Source of the DNA: Chloroflexi bacterium RBG_16_56_11
Lineage (GTDB): Bacteria > Chloroflexota > Dehalococcoidia > Dehalococcoidales > RBG-16-60-22
Reading direction: 5' to 3'
NCBI GenBank assembly: GCA_001796865.1
Contig: MGNQ01000036.1
Span: 1 to 32,147 of the forward strand
Length of the DNA: 32,147 nt
The first letter of the stretch is position 1. The number at the start of each line of letters is the position of its first letter. A program made the translations under genes and the position numbers. The notes below the pieces were generated by a model. The model did no database searches. It saw nothing but the letters and a program-made list of their open reading frames with translations, and was not told the DNA's origin. Below, one piece after another: positions 24,448 to 32,147 of the stretch.

Positions 24448-26205
24448 ATGACGAAGGTAGACCCGATTACGTTCGCGGTTGTCAGAAACAGATTAATTTC
24501 CATCGCCAACGGCATGATAGAGACGGCGGCTCATTGCGGCGTTTCATCTTTTCTCAGCACAATCATGGATTGTTCCTTCGCCATATTAGATAAAGACGCT
24601 GGCATCATTTCACAATCCGAGAAAGGTATCCTGCTATTTTTAAGCAGCTCGAGTCCCGCCACCAGGTCGTGTATCGATTACATCGGTAAAAAAAACATCG
24701 GACCCGGTGACGTAATAGTGTCCACGGTGCCGGAGTTTACCGGCAACCATACCTCGGATGCCGTATTATTCACCCCGATTTTCTTCAGGAATACGCTATT
24801 CGGGTACACGACCAGCAAGGCGCACTGGCAGGACGTCGGTGCTAAAAACACTTATCCCACGGACGCCACAAACATCTATGAAGAAGGCCTGCGCATACCG
24901 CCGGCTAAACTCTTTCAGGGAGGTAAGCTGCAGCCGGCAATCCTGGACATCATCAAATGGAACTCAAGGGCTCCCGAGCAGGTCTGGGGAGATATTCAAG
25001 CCCAGATTGCCGGCTGCCATTTCGGTGAAAAGCAGGTCAACGAGCTGCTCGAAAAATACGGCATCGAGACGATAGACGCTTGCGTCGAGGAAATGTACGA
25101 CCACAGCGAACGCCTCACCAGGCTGGCCATCGAAAAGATAGCCGACGGCACCTGGATAGCGGAAGACTTTATGGACAGCAACGGCATCGACCTGGATACA
25201 CCGATAATAATCAAGGTTGCGGTAACGGTTAAAGGAAGTAATATCACCATAGATTTCACCGGCTCGGACCCGGAGCAGAGAGGTCCCATGAACGGCCTGT
25301 GGGTCACGACGTTGTCCGCAGCCAGAATGGCGGTGAAGGCGTTAACTAACCCGGAACTGCCGGCTAACGAAGGTTCCAACAGGCCGGTTACCGTCATAGC
25401 GCCCAAAGGATGCGTCTATAACGCCGGTCCTGCTGCGCCCACGTTTTTATGTGGCAACGTTGCCTCGACGATACTGGAACTAATCAACAAAGCGCTGTAC
25501 GCGGTCCTTCCGGAAAGAATCCCGGCCAGTTCCGGCGGCGATGTCTGCGGGATGGGATTTTTCGGTGTTGATATTGGTACGGGGAAACAATGGGCAACTC
25601 TCTCCAGCGCTGCGATCGGCAACGGGGCCGACTTTCTTTCGGATGGCGACAATGGCACAGTACATCATTCTATCGCCGGTTCTGCCGGCGGTTCGGGAGG
25701 GTCGATAGAGCTAACGGAATCAACCTTCCCCCTGGTTATAGAGAGCTATCAGCTGGTACAGGACAGCGGCGGGGCCGGGAAAAATCGGGGCGGCCTGGGT
25801 TCCCGAATGCAAATCCGACTCCTTTCACCCGCGACGCTTTTTGCTTTTATTGAAAAGGGGAAGGCGCCACACTGGGGTGTCGACGGTGGCAAAGAGGGCC
25901 TGAGAAATTACTCAGTTGTTCAGCCAAAGGATGGCAACGAATTTGAGGTACTGAAGACTTCGGGAATGCAGCTGCATTCAGGGACTATTGTGTCAGCCAC
26001 TGCCGGAGGCGGGGGTGGGTACGGGAATCCGCTGGAAAGGGATCCGGAAAAAGTGCGGCGGGACGTTATCAACGGCTACATATCAGAGGAACGTGCGCGA
26101 CTGGACTACGGGGTAGTGGTCGACCCTCAATCATTCGAGATTGATAAGGCGGCGACTCGCAGGCTGAGAAGCAGTCTATTGAGAGATGGGAGTACAGCTA
26201 AATGA
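24448..26205 (+). CDS. hyuB: Hydantoinase/oxoprolinase subunit B (HyuB)
   Basis: HyuB is the partner subunit that carries the hydrolase or carboxylase site. The 585-residue product shows the family start VDPITFAVVRNRLISIANGM, the RDxD-like region near DCSFAILDKDAGI, and PGDVIVSTVPEFTGNHTSDA. NRPVTVIAPKGCVYNAGPAAP and the Gly-rich C-terminal block (TAGGGGGYGNPLERDPEKV) follow. It starts immediately after hyuA with no gap and overlaps the dehydrogenase gene by four bases (ATGA), so all three are translationally coupled. No third, gamma-like subunit is present, which argues against a typical acetone carboxylase and for a hydantoinase- or oxoprolinase-type reaction. Confidence 0.93.
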   Translation: MTKVDPITFAVVRNRLISIANGMIETAAHCGVSSFLSTIMDCSFAILDKDAGIISQSEKGILLFLSSSSPATRSCIDYIGKKNIGPGDVIVSTVPEFTGNHTSDAVLFTPIFFRNTLFGYTTSKAHWQDVGAKNTYPTDATNIYEEGLRIPPAKLFQGGKLQPAILDIIKWNSRAPEQVWGDIQAQIAGCHFGEKQVNELLEKYGIETIDACVEEMYDHSERLTRLAIEKIADGTWIAEDFMDSNGIDLDTPIIIKVAVTVKGSNITIDFTGSDPEQRGPMNGLWVTTLSAARMAVKALTNPELPANEGSNRPVTVIAPKGCVYNAGPAAPTFLCGNVASTILELINKALYAVLPERIPASSGGDVCGMGFFGVDIGTGKQWATLSSAAIGNGADFLSDGDNGTVHHSIAGSAGGSGGSIELTESTFPLVIESYQLVQDSGGAGKNRGGLGSRMQIRLLSPATLFAFIEKGKAPHWGVDGGKEGLRNYSVVQPKDGNEFEVLKTSGMQLHSGTIVSATAGGGGGYGNPLERDPEKVRRDVINGYISEERARLDYGVVVDPQSFEIDKAATRRLRSSLLRDGSTAK

Positions 26206-27311
26206 ATAAGATTCCGCAGACCTGTAAGGCAGCCGTGCTGGAAGAGTACGGCAAACCCCTGCAAATCCGCGAGGTATTCATTCCCGAAGTTGAGGCGGGC
26301 GGGATTCTGGTCAAAGTAGAGATGGCCGGCATCTGCGGGACCGATGTCCACCAGCAGAAAGGAGACCTCACGATTAAAGCTCCCCTCCCTAATATCCAGG
26401 GACATGAGACTATTGGCAGAATCGTTAAATTGGGTACCGGACGTGTTCATGACGCCGGCGGGGAACATCTCGATATCGGGGACCGCATCATGTGGGCCCA
26501 TGCCGATTGTGGAGAGTGCTACTGGTGTGAGATTGCCCGCGACCCGGTACTCTGTGCCAGGAGGTCGGGCTATGGATTCGCGCCTCCCGCGGCTCTGAGA
26601 GGCGGATTTGCGGAATATGAATACATTACCCCGGCCACGAAAGTCGTCAAAGTCCCCCGAGAACTGACGGATGAGGAAGCCATCGGGGTGGGATGTGCTT
26701 TCAGGAGCGTGGTCGCTGGCTACGAGAGATTCGGGAAGATAGGTTTGCAGGAGGATGTGGTTATCCAGGGAGCCGGGCCTATTGGTCTCTATTCGCTGCT
26801 CGTTGCGAAAGAAAGTGGCGCCAGGACAACAATAGTGGTGGGTGCCCCACAGGTAAGGCTGGACCTGGCAAAACGCTGGGGTGCCGATCACGTGATAAAC
26901 ATCGAGGAGATCAAAACAACGACCGAGAGAAAAGAACGGATACTTGCTTTCACGCACGGCCGGGGCCCTGAAGTGGTTGTCGAGGGGTCCGGCGTGCCGT
27001 CCGCTTTCAACGAGGGCATTGATATGATACAAAAGGGTGGGCGCTATCTCGTTTTAGGACAAAGCTCCGCGGGATTGACCAGTTTCATGCCGAGTCTGCT
27101 CACCTCCAAATGTCTGACGATTGTGGGTAATGCATCCGCGGCTATTCCTCATTTTTATAAGGCATTACAATTTATTAAGAACAAGCGAACTAAATATCCC
27201 CTTGCGGACATCGTCAGCCATAAGTACCAGCTGGAGCAGATTAATGAAGCACTGGCCAACATGGAGGCCGGGAAGGAAATCAAACCCGTCATTGATAACC
27301 GGGGACGATAA
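26202..27311 (+). CDS. Zinc-dependent alcohol dehydrogenase (MDR family)
   Basis: The 369-residue protein is a medium-chain dehydrogenase. The catalytic zinc site has Cys45 in AGICGTDVH and GHE (His68-Glu69). Structural zinc is held by Cys103, 106, 109 and 118 in DCGECYWCEIARDPVLC, with one extra residue in the last gap compared with the common pattern. The Rossmann loop is QGAGPIGLYS. Start and stop overlap with hyuB as ATGA. It probably oxidises an alcohol to the ketone or aldehyde handled by the neighbouring aldolase or HyuAB. Threonine or sorbitol dehydrogenase-like specificity is possible, but no residue decides it. Confidence 0.92.
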   Translation: MNKIPQTCKAAVLEEYGKPLQIREVFIPEVEAGGILVKVEMAGICGTDVHQQKGDLTIKAPLPNIQGHETIGRIVKLGTGRVHDAGGEHLDIGDRIMWAHADCGECYWCEIARDPVLCARRSGYGFAPPAALRGGFAEYEYITPATKVVKVPRELTDEEAIGVGCAFRSVVAGYERFGKIGLQEDVVIQGAGPIGLYSLLVAKESGARTTIVVGAPQVRLDLAKRWGADHVINIEEIKTTTERKERILAFTHGRGPEVVVEGSGVPSAFNEGIDMIQKGGRYLVLGQSSAGLTSFMPSLLTSKCLTIVGNASAAIPHFYKALQFIKNKRTKYPLADIVSHKYQLEQINEALANMEAGKEIKPVIDNRGR

Positions 27312-27366
27312 CCTGCCTTAGAAAGAGAAATCACGGGTAGTCTATTTTAAAAGAGGAGACGGAAAT

Positions 27367-28176
27367 ATGACATACAAGCCGTTTACCAGACCGAACAAAG
27401 TCCTGGAAGCACTGGCGAAGGGTGAGACACCGCTGGGGATGCAGATGTACACTCATTCCGAGGACCTTATCGAGATTGTTGGTTATACCGGATTTGATTT
27501 TGTAATGATAGACATGGAGCACTCGCGGGTAAGCCCCGAAACCATGGTGCATTGCATTCGTGCCGCTGAGGTTTCAGGGACAACCCCGATGATTCGGGTT
27601 AGTGAAAATAGTCCCGGCATTATCCGTGCGGCTATTGAAGCCGGGGCACAGGGTATCTTCATACCTCATACCAGAAACGCCGAAGATGCCCGAAAAGCCC
27701 TGGAAGCGATACGCTACCCGCCGGAGGGGAAATGCGGCATCTGCCCGGCTATCCGGGCTTCGGGCTATTCGCAGGATTACTGGGAAGAGTACATGGAGAC
27801 TGCCAATAGTCAGGTCATGTTCATTCCTTTATTGGAAGACGTGGAAGCTATCGAGAACGCTGAGGAAATTTTCGCGTTACTTAAACCGGGAAGGGACGCC
27901 GTGGGTCTGGGATTAGGAGACATAACCAATTCGCTGTTAACCAGGCCCGGCGAGAAGGTGCAATGGCAGCACCCCTATATCAAGGAAGCCTCGACTAAAG
28001 TCATGGCGATATCTGAGAAAACCGGGATTCCAATCATCGGGATGGCCTGGCCTAAAGCCGATTTAGCCAGCGCTAGAGCTGTGTTGGCTGGCGGTACCAG
28101 GATTTTGCTCTTCTTCCCCGACACTCATTTCTGGTACGAAATTTGCCGGAATATCATCAAGGAATTGAAAGGATAA
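27367..28176 (+). CDS. HpcH/HpaI family aldolase
   Basis: The family performs metal-dependent retro-aldol cleavage of 2-keto-3-deoxy acids or related hydroxy-keto acids to pyruvate or a related keto acid plus an aldehyde. The 269-residue protein has GFDFVMIDMEHS, the metal-site region GAQGIFIPHTRNAEDA, RYPPEGKCGI (the equivalent of the RPPxGxRG motif), PLLEDVEAIENAEEIF, and VGLGLGDITNSL. The C-terminus lies in RILLFFPDTHFWY. GAGGAGACGG precedes the ATG. It is the last plus-strand gene of the island, 55 bases after the dehydrogenase, and probably splits the final intermediate into central metabolites. A citrate lyase beta-like role is less likely given HpaI-type length. Confidence 0.92.
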   Translation: MTYKPFTRPNKVLEALAKGETPLGMQMYTHSEDLIEIVGYTGFDFVMIDMEHSRVSPETMVHCIRAAEVSGTTPMIRVSENSPGIIRAAIEAGAQGIFIPHTRNAEDARKALEAIRYPPEGKCGICPAIRASGYSQDYWEEYMETANSQVMFIPLLEDVEAIENAEEIFALLKPGRDAVGLGLGDITNSLLTRPGEKVQWQHPYIKEASTKVMAISEKTGIPIIGMAWPKADLASARAVLAGGTRILLFFPDTHFWYEICRNIIKELKG

Positions 28177-28192
28177 CTTTTTCCGGATGTCC

Positions 28193-28657
28193 TTAGAAAC
28201 ATCCCAACTGGCAAACATGAATTTTCCAGTTTCGCGTATTGGCCACATCCGCGACGGACATTGGTGTCAAATTCAACTGCCGGGCCAGGCTATGTACGTT
28301 GGCGCAGGTAAGCTCGTCTTTTTCCTTTAAAGACGCCAGGGCGTTGACGATTCTTTTGTCGGCTTCCTCTCCGGCGGGTTTGTCGTGGATGGTCTTGTCC
28401 ACCTTGAAACATCCTATCTGGCAGTTCGCCACGCGCACACCCAGTCTATCGGTCATGTCTCCCACAGCTATTTTAGGGACTCCAGCCTCGCTGGCAATTT
28501 TGAACGCTATAGCGCAGGGCAAATAACCCTCCCGCAACGATGCTTTTATGGCATCTTCCAGTTGCGCAAGGGCTTCCCGGGATAAACTCGCCGGATTTTC
28601 TACCGTCTGGATTCTTCTCTTCTTCTTTGTTTTGTCAACCTCGTTGAAGCTGCGCAT
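28193..28657 (-). CDS. Unrecognised protein with two tandem cysteine repeats (C-x30-C-x3-C)
   Basis: The 154-residue protein is built of two copies of one module of about 60 residues. In copy 1 the cysteines are Cys48, Cys79 and Cys83; in copy 2 they are Cys118, Cys149 and Cys153. The spacings are identical (31 and 4), and both copies end in CQ-[IL]-GCF. Each module has a helical, HTH-like segment (IASEAGVPKIAVGDMTDRLG; LARQLNLTPMSVADVANTRN). The N-terminal 20 residues are lysine/arginine-rich. This suggests a DNA-binding or regulatory protein with a metal or Fe-S site per module. AGGAGAG precedes the ATG. It converges on the aldolase gene with a 16-base gap and is divergent from arsR. I do not recognise the family by name. 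Confidence 0.65.
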   Translation of the reverse strand: MRSFNEVDKTKKKRRIQTVENPASLSREALAQLEDAIKASLREGYLPCAIAFKIASEAGVPKIAVGDMTDRLGVRVANCQIGCFKVDKTIHDKPAGEEADKRIVNALASLKEKDELTCANVHSLARQLNLTPMSVADVANTRNWKIHVCQLGCF

Positions 28658-28800
28658 CGCCCGCTCTCCTGGTTGTCTTATTCAGGTACGCCATTATTGA
28701 AAGGCAAGGCACGATATTGCCCTGATTAAAGTGTACACTTTCATTCGGGAAGATACAAACCACTTGCCGGAGTAAAAATATCTCTAAACGTTTATCCCGG

Positions 28801-28834
28801 TTGACAAAAGATTGATATATGCTAATATTATAAT
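28801..28834 (+). promoter_or_regulatory. arsR promoter with overlapping palindromes
   Basis: A perfect -35 TTGACA (28801-28806) is followed after 16 bases by TAATAT (28823-28828). The -10 lies in overlapping palindromes TAATATTA and ATTATAAT (28823-28834), the kind of AT-rich site bound by ArsR repressors, so autoregulation is likely. Confidence 0.5.
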
Positions 28835-28863
28835 GTACTAATTAATCATGGGGGCTCGGACTA

Positions 28864-29211
28864 ATGAGAGATGAAATTGATTTCGAGATTTTGAAGCTTC
28901 AAGCGGAGTTATGCAAGTCCCTTTCCGACCCCAAGCGTCTGCACATAATACAGGTATTGCGGACGGGTGAAAAGACCGTGGGAGAATTGACCGGGATACT
29001 GGGCTTGAAACAGTCTAATACCTCGCAGCACCTTGCAATATTACGAAAAATAGGAGTGGCCGCTTCGCGGAAGGAAGGCAACAACGTTTATTACCGTCTG
29101 GCCAATATCAAGATAGCCGAGGCATGCGACCTCGTTCACGAAGTGATAGGCCAGCAGCTACATGAGAGCCAGCGACTGTCCGGTTTAATCAAGCCAACTT
29201 CTAAAGCTTAA
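28864..29211 (+). CDS. ArsR-family transcriptional repressor
   Basis: The 115-residue protein is a winged-helix ArsR/SmtB regulator: LCKSLSDPKRLHIIQVLRTG, then VGELTGILGLKQSNTSQHLA (recognition helix), LRKIGVAASRKEGNNVYYRL (wing) and a short C-terminal helix. The ELCVCDL metal-box cysteines of ArsR are missing, since the equivalent stretch is TVGELTGIL, so it probably does not sense arsenite or other soft metals through that site. GGGGGCTCGG precedes the ATG. It lies 16 bases upstream of the large FAD/Fe-S oxidoreductase gene on the same strand and is probably cotranscribed with it, hence its likely regulator, perhaps redox- or substrate-responsive. Confidence 0.9.
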   Translation: MRDEIDFEILKLQAELCKSLSDPKRLHIIQVLRTGEKTVGELTGILGLKQSNTSQHLAILRKIGVAASRKEGNNVYYRLANIKIAEACDLVHEVIGQQLHESQRLSGLIKPTSKA

Positions 29212-29227
29212 AAAGGAGAACAGTACC

Positions 29228-32147
29228 ATGGGTAAAACTAGCGACACCATGCAAGTCGAACTGCGGCATATTTTCGGAGACCGGGTGTCTTTCCGCAAGC
29301 TGGAACGCAAGCTCTACGGCCATGATATCGCCGCCGTTCCCCCCTTGATAAAACCGTTCCTCGGGAACGCGCTGCCGGACGCTGTGGTGCAACCCCGGTC
29401 GGAAGATGAGGTCGTCGAACTGGTTCATTGGGCTGTGAAAAACCGGGTCAAGCTCACGCCCCGGGGCAAAGGTTCATCCGGCTACGGCGGTGTGATACCC
29501 GTCCAGGGAGGGATTATCGTCGATTTCCACCGTATGCATGCAGTAAAAAAGATTGATACGGAGAAACAGACAGTTTCCGTGGAGGCCGGCGTCGTCTGGG
29601 AGAAACTGGACGCAGAGCTAATGAAGCACGGATTGACACTACGTCTGTACCCTTCCAGTTATCCTTCAGCCACGGTCGGGGGCTGGCTGGCCCAGGGGGG
29701 TGCCGGTATCGGCTCCTATGAAGCCGGGTGGTTCCGCGATAATGTCATCAGCGCCCGGGCGGTCATGCCCGACGGCGAAATCAGGGAGTTCAGCGGCGAT
29801 GACCTCGACCTGCTGTCTTCCGCCGAGGGCATTACCGGGCTTATCAGCGAAGTGACACTTCGCGTCCAGCCCCTGGAAGAAATCGATGTTGTAGCTCTCG
29901 GTTGTCCGGGCGCGCATGACCTCCAGCTTCTGATACAGGCCGTTATCGATAAAAAGCTCCCCATATGGTCGATGCTGTTTATCAATCCCCGCATGGCCGA
30001 GCTCAAGAACCAGACCCCGCTGCGGGAGCACCACGAACAACCTGTCGAGGAAAGGGTTCTTTTACCCTCGGCTTATATCATGACCCTGGCTTTTAGGAAG
30101 AAACATCGCGATGCTGTTGCCAGCGGCCTGGCCGAAGTCTTGAAGTCCTGCACGGCGGAGATGTTGAGCGACCGCATCGCCGAGCACGAGTGGCAAAACC
30201 GCTTCAAAATCATGCTGGTCAAGCGCCTCGGTCCCAGCCTGGTGCCGGCGGAAGTTGTCGTACCTCTCTCTGCTTTGGGCGATGTTCTCGTGGAGATACA
30301 GAACAAGGTCGGACAACCGGTGGTCAAAGAGGGCGTGGTCGTGAGAAAGGGCCGTAACGGTCAGCCCGAGGTAGTGATACTCGGCTTTATCCCCAGTGAC
30401 CAGCGCCGTTTCAGCTACAACTTCGTGTTCGGGCTGTCCCTGACGATCGTGAAGGTTGCCGAAAAACACGGAGGGCGCCCTTATGCTTCCGGCCTTTATT
30501 TCACCGGTAAAGCTGTCAATGTGATGGGGAAGGAAAATTTTAAGCGTATTAGCGAGTTTAAGAAAAAGATTGACAGCGGTGGCATACTGAATCCCGGCAA
30601 AGTCATTGCCGGTGGGGCGGCCGGTAAACTCATCAACCTCGCGCAGTTCATGGAACCCCTCATTCGTCCTTTTGGCAACCGGGTGATGACCCGTATCGGA
30701 GAGAGACCAACCCGCTCGGTACGCGGAATTCCGGCTGACGTCGCCTGGTATGCTTACGGCTGTTCTCAGTGCGGTTACTGCATTGATGAATGCGACCAGT
30801 TCTACGGTCGCGGCTGGGAGAGCCAGAGCCCGCGCGGCAAATGGTACTGGCTGCGGGAGTACATGGAAGGACGCGAGGAGTGGGACCAGTTCATGGTGGA
30901 CACCATGCTGGTCTGCACCACCTGCGAGCTCTGTAACCTGCGCTGCTCGGCGTCGTTACCCATCGAACCGTCCTGGATGAAGCTCCGCGGGGAGCTAATC
31001 GGTGAAGAAAAGAGGATGACCTTCCCGCCCTTCGAGATGATGGCCGCCTCGCTCACCAAGGAGGGCAACATCTGGGCGGGCTACCGGCAGCGCCGCACCG
31101 ATTGGTTTCCAAAGGAATTATGGGATAAACACGGCCCGGCTCACAAAGCTAAGGTAGCCTATTTTGCGGGATGCACGGCGAGCTATGTAGAGACGGATAT
31201 TGCTACGGCCGCGGTCCGCCTCCTCGATGCCGCCGGCGTTGACTTTACCTTTGCTGGCGAGGCCGAGAACTGCTGCGGCACCCCCATGATGGTGGCCGGC
31301 AAGTGGGACATCTTTTACGAGACGATGAAGAAAAACATCAGGGCTATCGAGGACGTGGGTGCTGACACGGTGGTGACTTCCTGCCCCGCCTGCGACATGA
31401 TGTGGCGTCAGGTCTACCCGCGCTGGGCAAAGAAGCTCGGCATCAACCTTAATATCACCACAAAGCACTACAGCGAGGTTATCGCCGACCAGATAAAGAG
31501 CGGAGGTTTCCGGTTCCCGGATACGGGTATAAAGACCCGGGTCACCTTCCACGATTCCTGCCATATCGGCCGGGCCTCCGGTGTTTACGACGCCCCGCGG
31601 CAGGTCATCAAGGCCATCCCCGGCGTGGAGCTCGTCGAAATGGAACATAACCGCGAGCGGGCGCACTGCTGCGGCAGCGTGCTGACGCTCATCAAGGAAC
31701 CGCCAGTAGCGGCGGACATCGGCAAAGAGCGCATCGATGAAGCAGTCTCTACCGGCGCCGAGAAGATACTGGCGATGTGTCCCTGCTGTCAGTTCCAGCT
31801 CCGGGTAACGGCCGAAAAGAAGGGAATTCCCGTCGAAACAGTCGACATGGCGCGATTTGCCGCCTCGACACTGGGGTATAATTTCCCCGACCCCAATCCG
31901 GAGGTGCAGCGGCAGTGGGCCGTCTTCGAGGCGATGATTGCCCTGATGACCCCGGAGGGCTTTGCCGCCCTGATGGGCACGATGTGGCCGGAGCTCATCG
32001 ACGCCATGCCGCTGGGCATGGGTAAAATGATGCGCGTTATGGGTAAAGTCCCCGGGGCGCTTAATCTCATGAAACCGATGTTCCCGGTGCTCTTCCCCAG
32101 GCTCCTGCCCATGATGATGCCTAAACTCATGCCAGTGATGCTGGCGC
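29228..32147 (+). CDS. FAD-binding oxidase fused to Fe-S (CCG-domain) subunit, partial at window edge
   Basis: This open frame is absent from the ORF track because it has no stop in the window; I checked its phase at many points across 973 codons. Residues 45-220 form a GlcD-type FAD-binding PCMH domain (PRGKGSSGYGG; GGWLAQGGAGIGSYEAGWF), followed by a FAD-oxidase C-terminal domain to about 490. Two 4Fe-4S motifs follow, CSQCGYCIDEC (from Cys512) and CTTCELCNLRC (from Cys563). Two CCG cysteine-rich domains come next (GCTASY...NCCGTP...SCPAC and DSCHIG...HCCGS...MCPCC). The product fuses functions of GlcD and GlpC/HdrD-like subunits and probably oxidises a 2-hydroxy acid such as lactate or glycolate, passing electrons to quinone or a heterodisulfide-type acceptor. 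The tail is methionine-rich (LLPMMMPKLMPVM). Confidence 0.9.
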   Translation, partial: MGKTSDTMQVELRHIFGDRVSFRKLERKLYGHDIAAVPPLIKPFLGNALPDAVVQPRSEDEVVELVHWAVKNRVKLTPRGKGSSGYGGVIPVQGGIIVDFHRMHAVKKIDTEKQTVSVEAGVVWEKLDAELMKHGLTLRLYPSSYPSATVGGWLAQGGAGIGSYEAGWFRDNVISARAVMPDGEIREFSGDDLDLLSSAEGITGLISEVTLRVQPLEEIDVVALGCPGAHDLQLLIQAVIDKKLPIWSMLFINPRMAELKNQTPLREHHEQPVEERVLLPSAYIMTLAFRKKHRDAVASGLAEVLKSCTAEMLSDRIAEHEWQNRFKIMLVKRLGPSLVPAEVVVPLSALGDVLVEIQNKVGQPVVKEGVVVRKGRNGQPEVVILGFIPSDQRRFSYNFVFGLSLTIVKVAEKHGGRPYASGLYFTGKAVNVMGKENFKRISEFKKKIDSGGILNPGKVIAGGAAGKLINLAQFMEPLIRPFGNRVMTRIGERPTRSVRGIPADVAWYAYGCSQCGYCIDECDQFYGRGWESQSPRGKWYWLREYMEGREEWDQFMVDTMLVCTTCELCNLRCSASLPIEPSWMKLRGELIGEEKRMTFPPFEMMAASLTKEGNIWAGYRQRRTDWFPKELWDKHGPAHKAKVAYFAGCTASYVETDIATAAVRLLDAAGVDFTFAGEAENCCGTPMMVAGKWDIFYETMKKNIRAIEDVGADTVVTSCPACDMMWRQVYPRWAKKLGINLNITTKHYSEVIADQIKSGGFRFPDTGIKTRVTFHDSCHIGRASGVYDAPRQVIKAIPGVELVEMEHNRERAHCCGSVLTLIKEPPVAADIGKERIDEAVSTGAEKILAMCPCCQFQLRVTAEKKGIPVETVDMARFAASTLGYNFPDPNPEVQRQWAVFEAMIALMTPEGFAALMGTMWPELIDAMPLGMGKMMRVMGKVPGALNLMKPMFPVLFPRLLPMMMPKLMPVMLA

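Noticed and set aside
26127-27032. 301-residue ORF antisense to the zinc alcohol dehydrogenase
   Set aside because: It overlaps two solid genes fully and has no recognisable domain.
28185-28204. GGATGT/ACATCC hairpin between the aldolase and the cysteine-repeat gene as a bidirectional terminator
   Set aside because: The stem has only six pairs and no T-run follows on either strand.

Overview
The window looks like a chromosomal segment of a Chloroflexota bacterium, most likely an uncultured member of the class Dehalococcoidia. This is inferred from gene content, not from a search: an archaeal-type fructose-bisphosphate aldolase/phosphatase, a RemA-Gmk pair, a stand-alone 5S rRNA gene, ClpC without its usual ctsR-mcsAB partners, TTG/GTG starts, and a FAD plus Fe-S oxidoreductase fusion. 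The housekeeping half is clearly GC-rich, while several accessory stretches are visibly AT-rich.

Region 1 (1-9198) is mostly core: a small DUF6174-like ORF at the edge, radA, remA-gmk, a lone 5S rRNA, clpC with a good terminator, a free-standing biotin carrier protein, then the tight run cobO - FBP aldolase/phosphatase - rdgB.

Region 2 (9188-12060) is a small accessory island on the minus strand between rdgB and moaA. It holds an AraC/GyrI-like regulator broken by a frameshift, a mazEF toxin-antitoxin pair with a textbook promoter, a stretch of gene debris that includes short pieces resembling the rdgB C-terminus, and a TIR-domain protein whose N-terminus has the cysteine/histidine layout of a CHORD zinc-binding domain.

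Region 3 (12077-14834) is core again: moaA, moaC and dnaN. It is followed by about 670 bases of decayed sequence containing a Gfo/Idh/MocA dehydrogenase fragment and a long inverted repeat.

Region 4 (15506-28176) is a catabolic island. A minus-strand trio (EthD-like protein and two cupins) faces a plus-strand series: IclR regulator, third cupin, SDR, EthD protein, SDR, SDR, then hyuA-hyuB-zinc alcohol dehydrogenase-HpaI aldolase. A perfect 8-3-8 palindrome and a good promoter lie in the divergent control region, with the C-terminal stump of an oligopeptide-transporter permease beside them. The genes fit one IclR-controlled pathway: ATP-dependent hydrolysis or carboxylation by HyuAB, oxidations by ADH and SDRs, and retro-aldol cleavage by the HpaI-like enzyme. 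The substrate cannot be read from the sequence.

Region 5 (28193-32147) holds a protein made of two tandem cysteine-bearing repeats, an ArsR regulator with a promoter/operator, and a very large open frame (973 codons, running off the edge and missing from the ORF track). That frame encodes a fused GlcD-like FAD oxidase, two 4Fe-4S clusters and two CCG domains.

The candidates for something undescribed are the CHORD-like/TIR fusion, the three-paralogue cupin/EthD/HyuAB cluster, and the C-x30-C-x3-C tandem-repeat protein.
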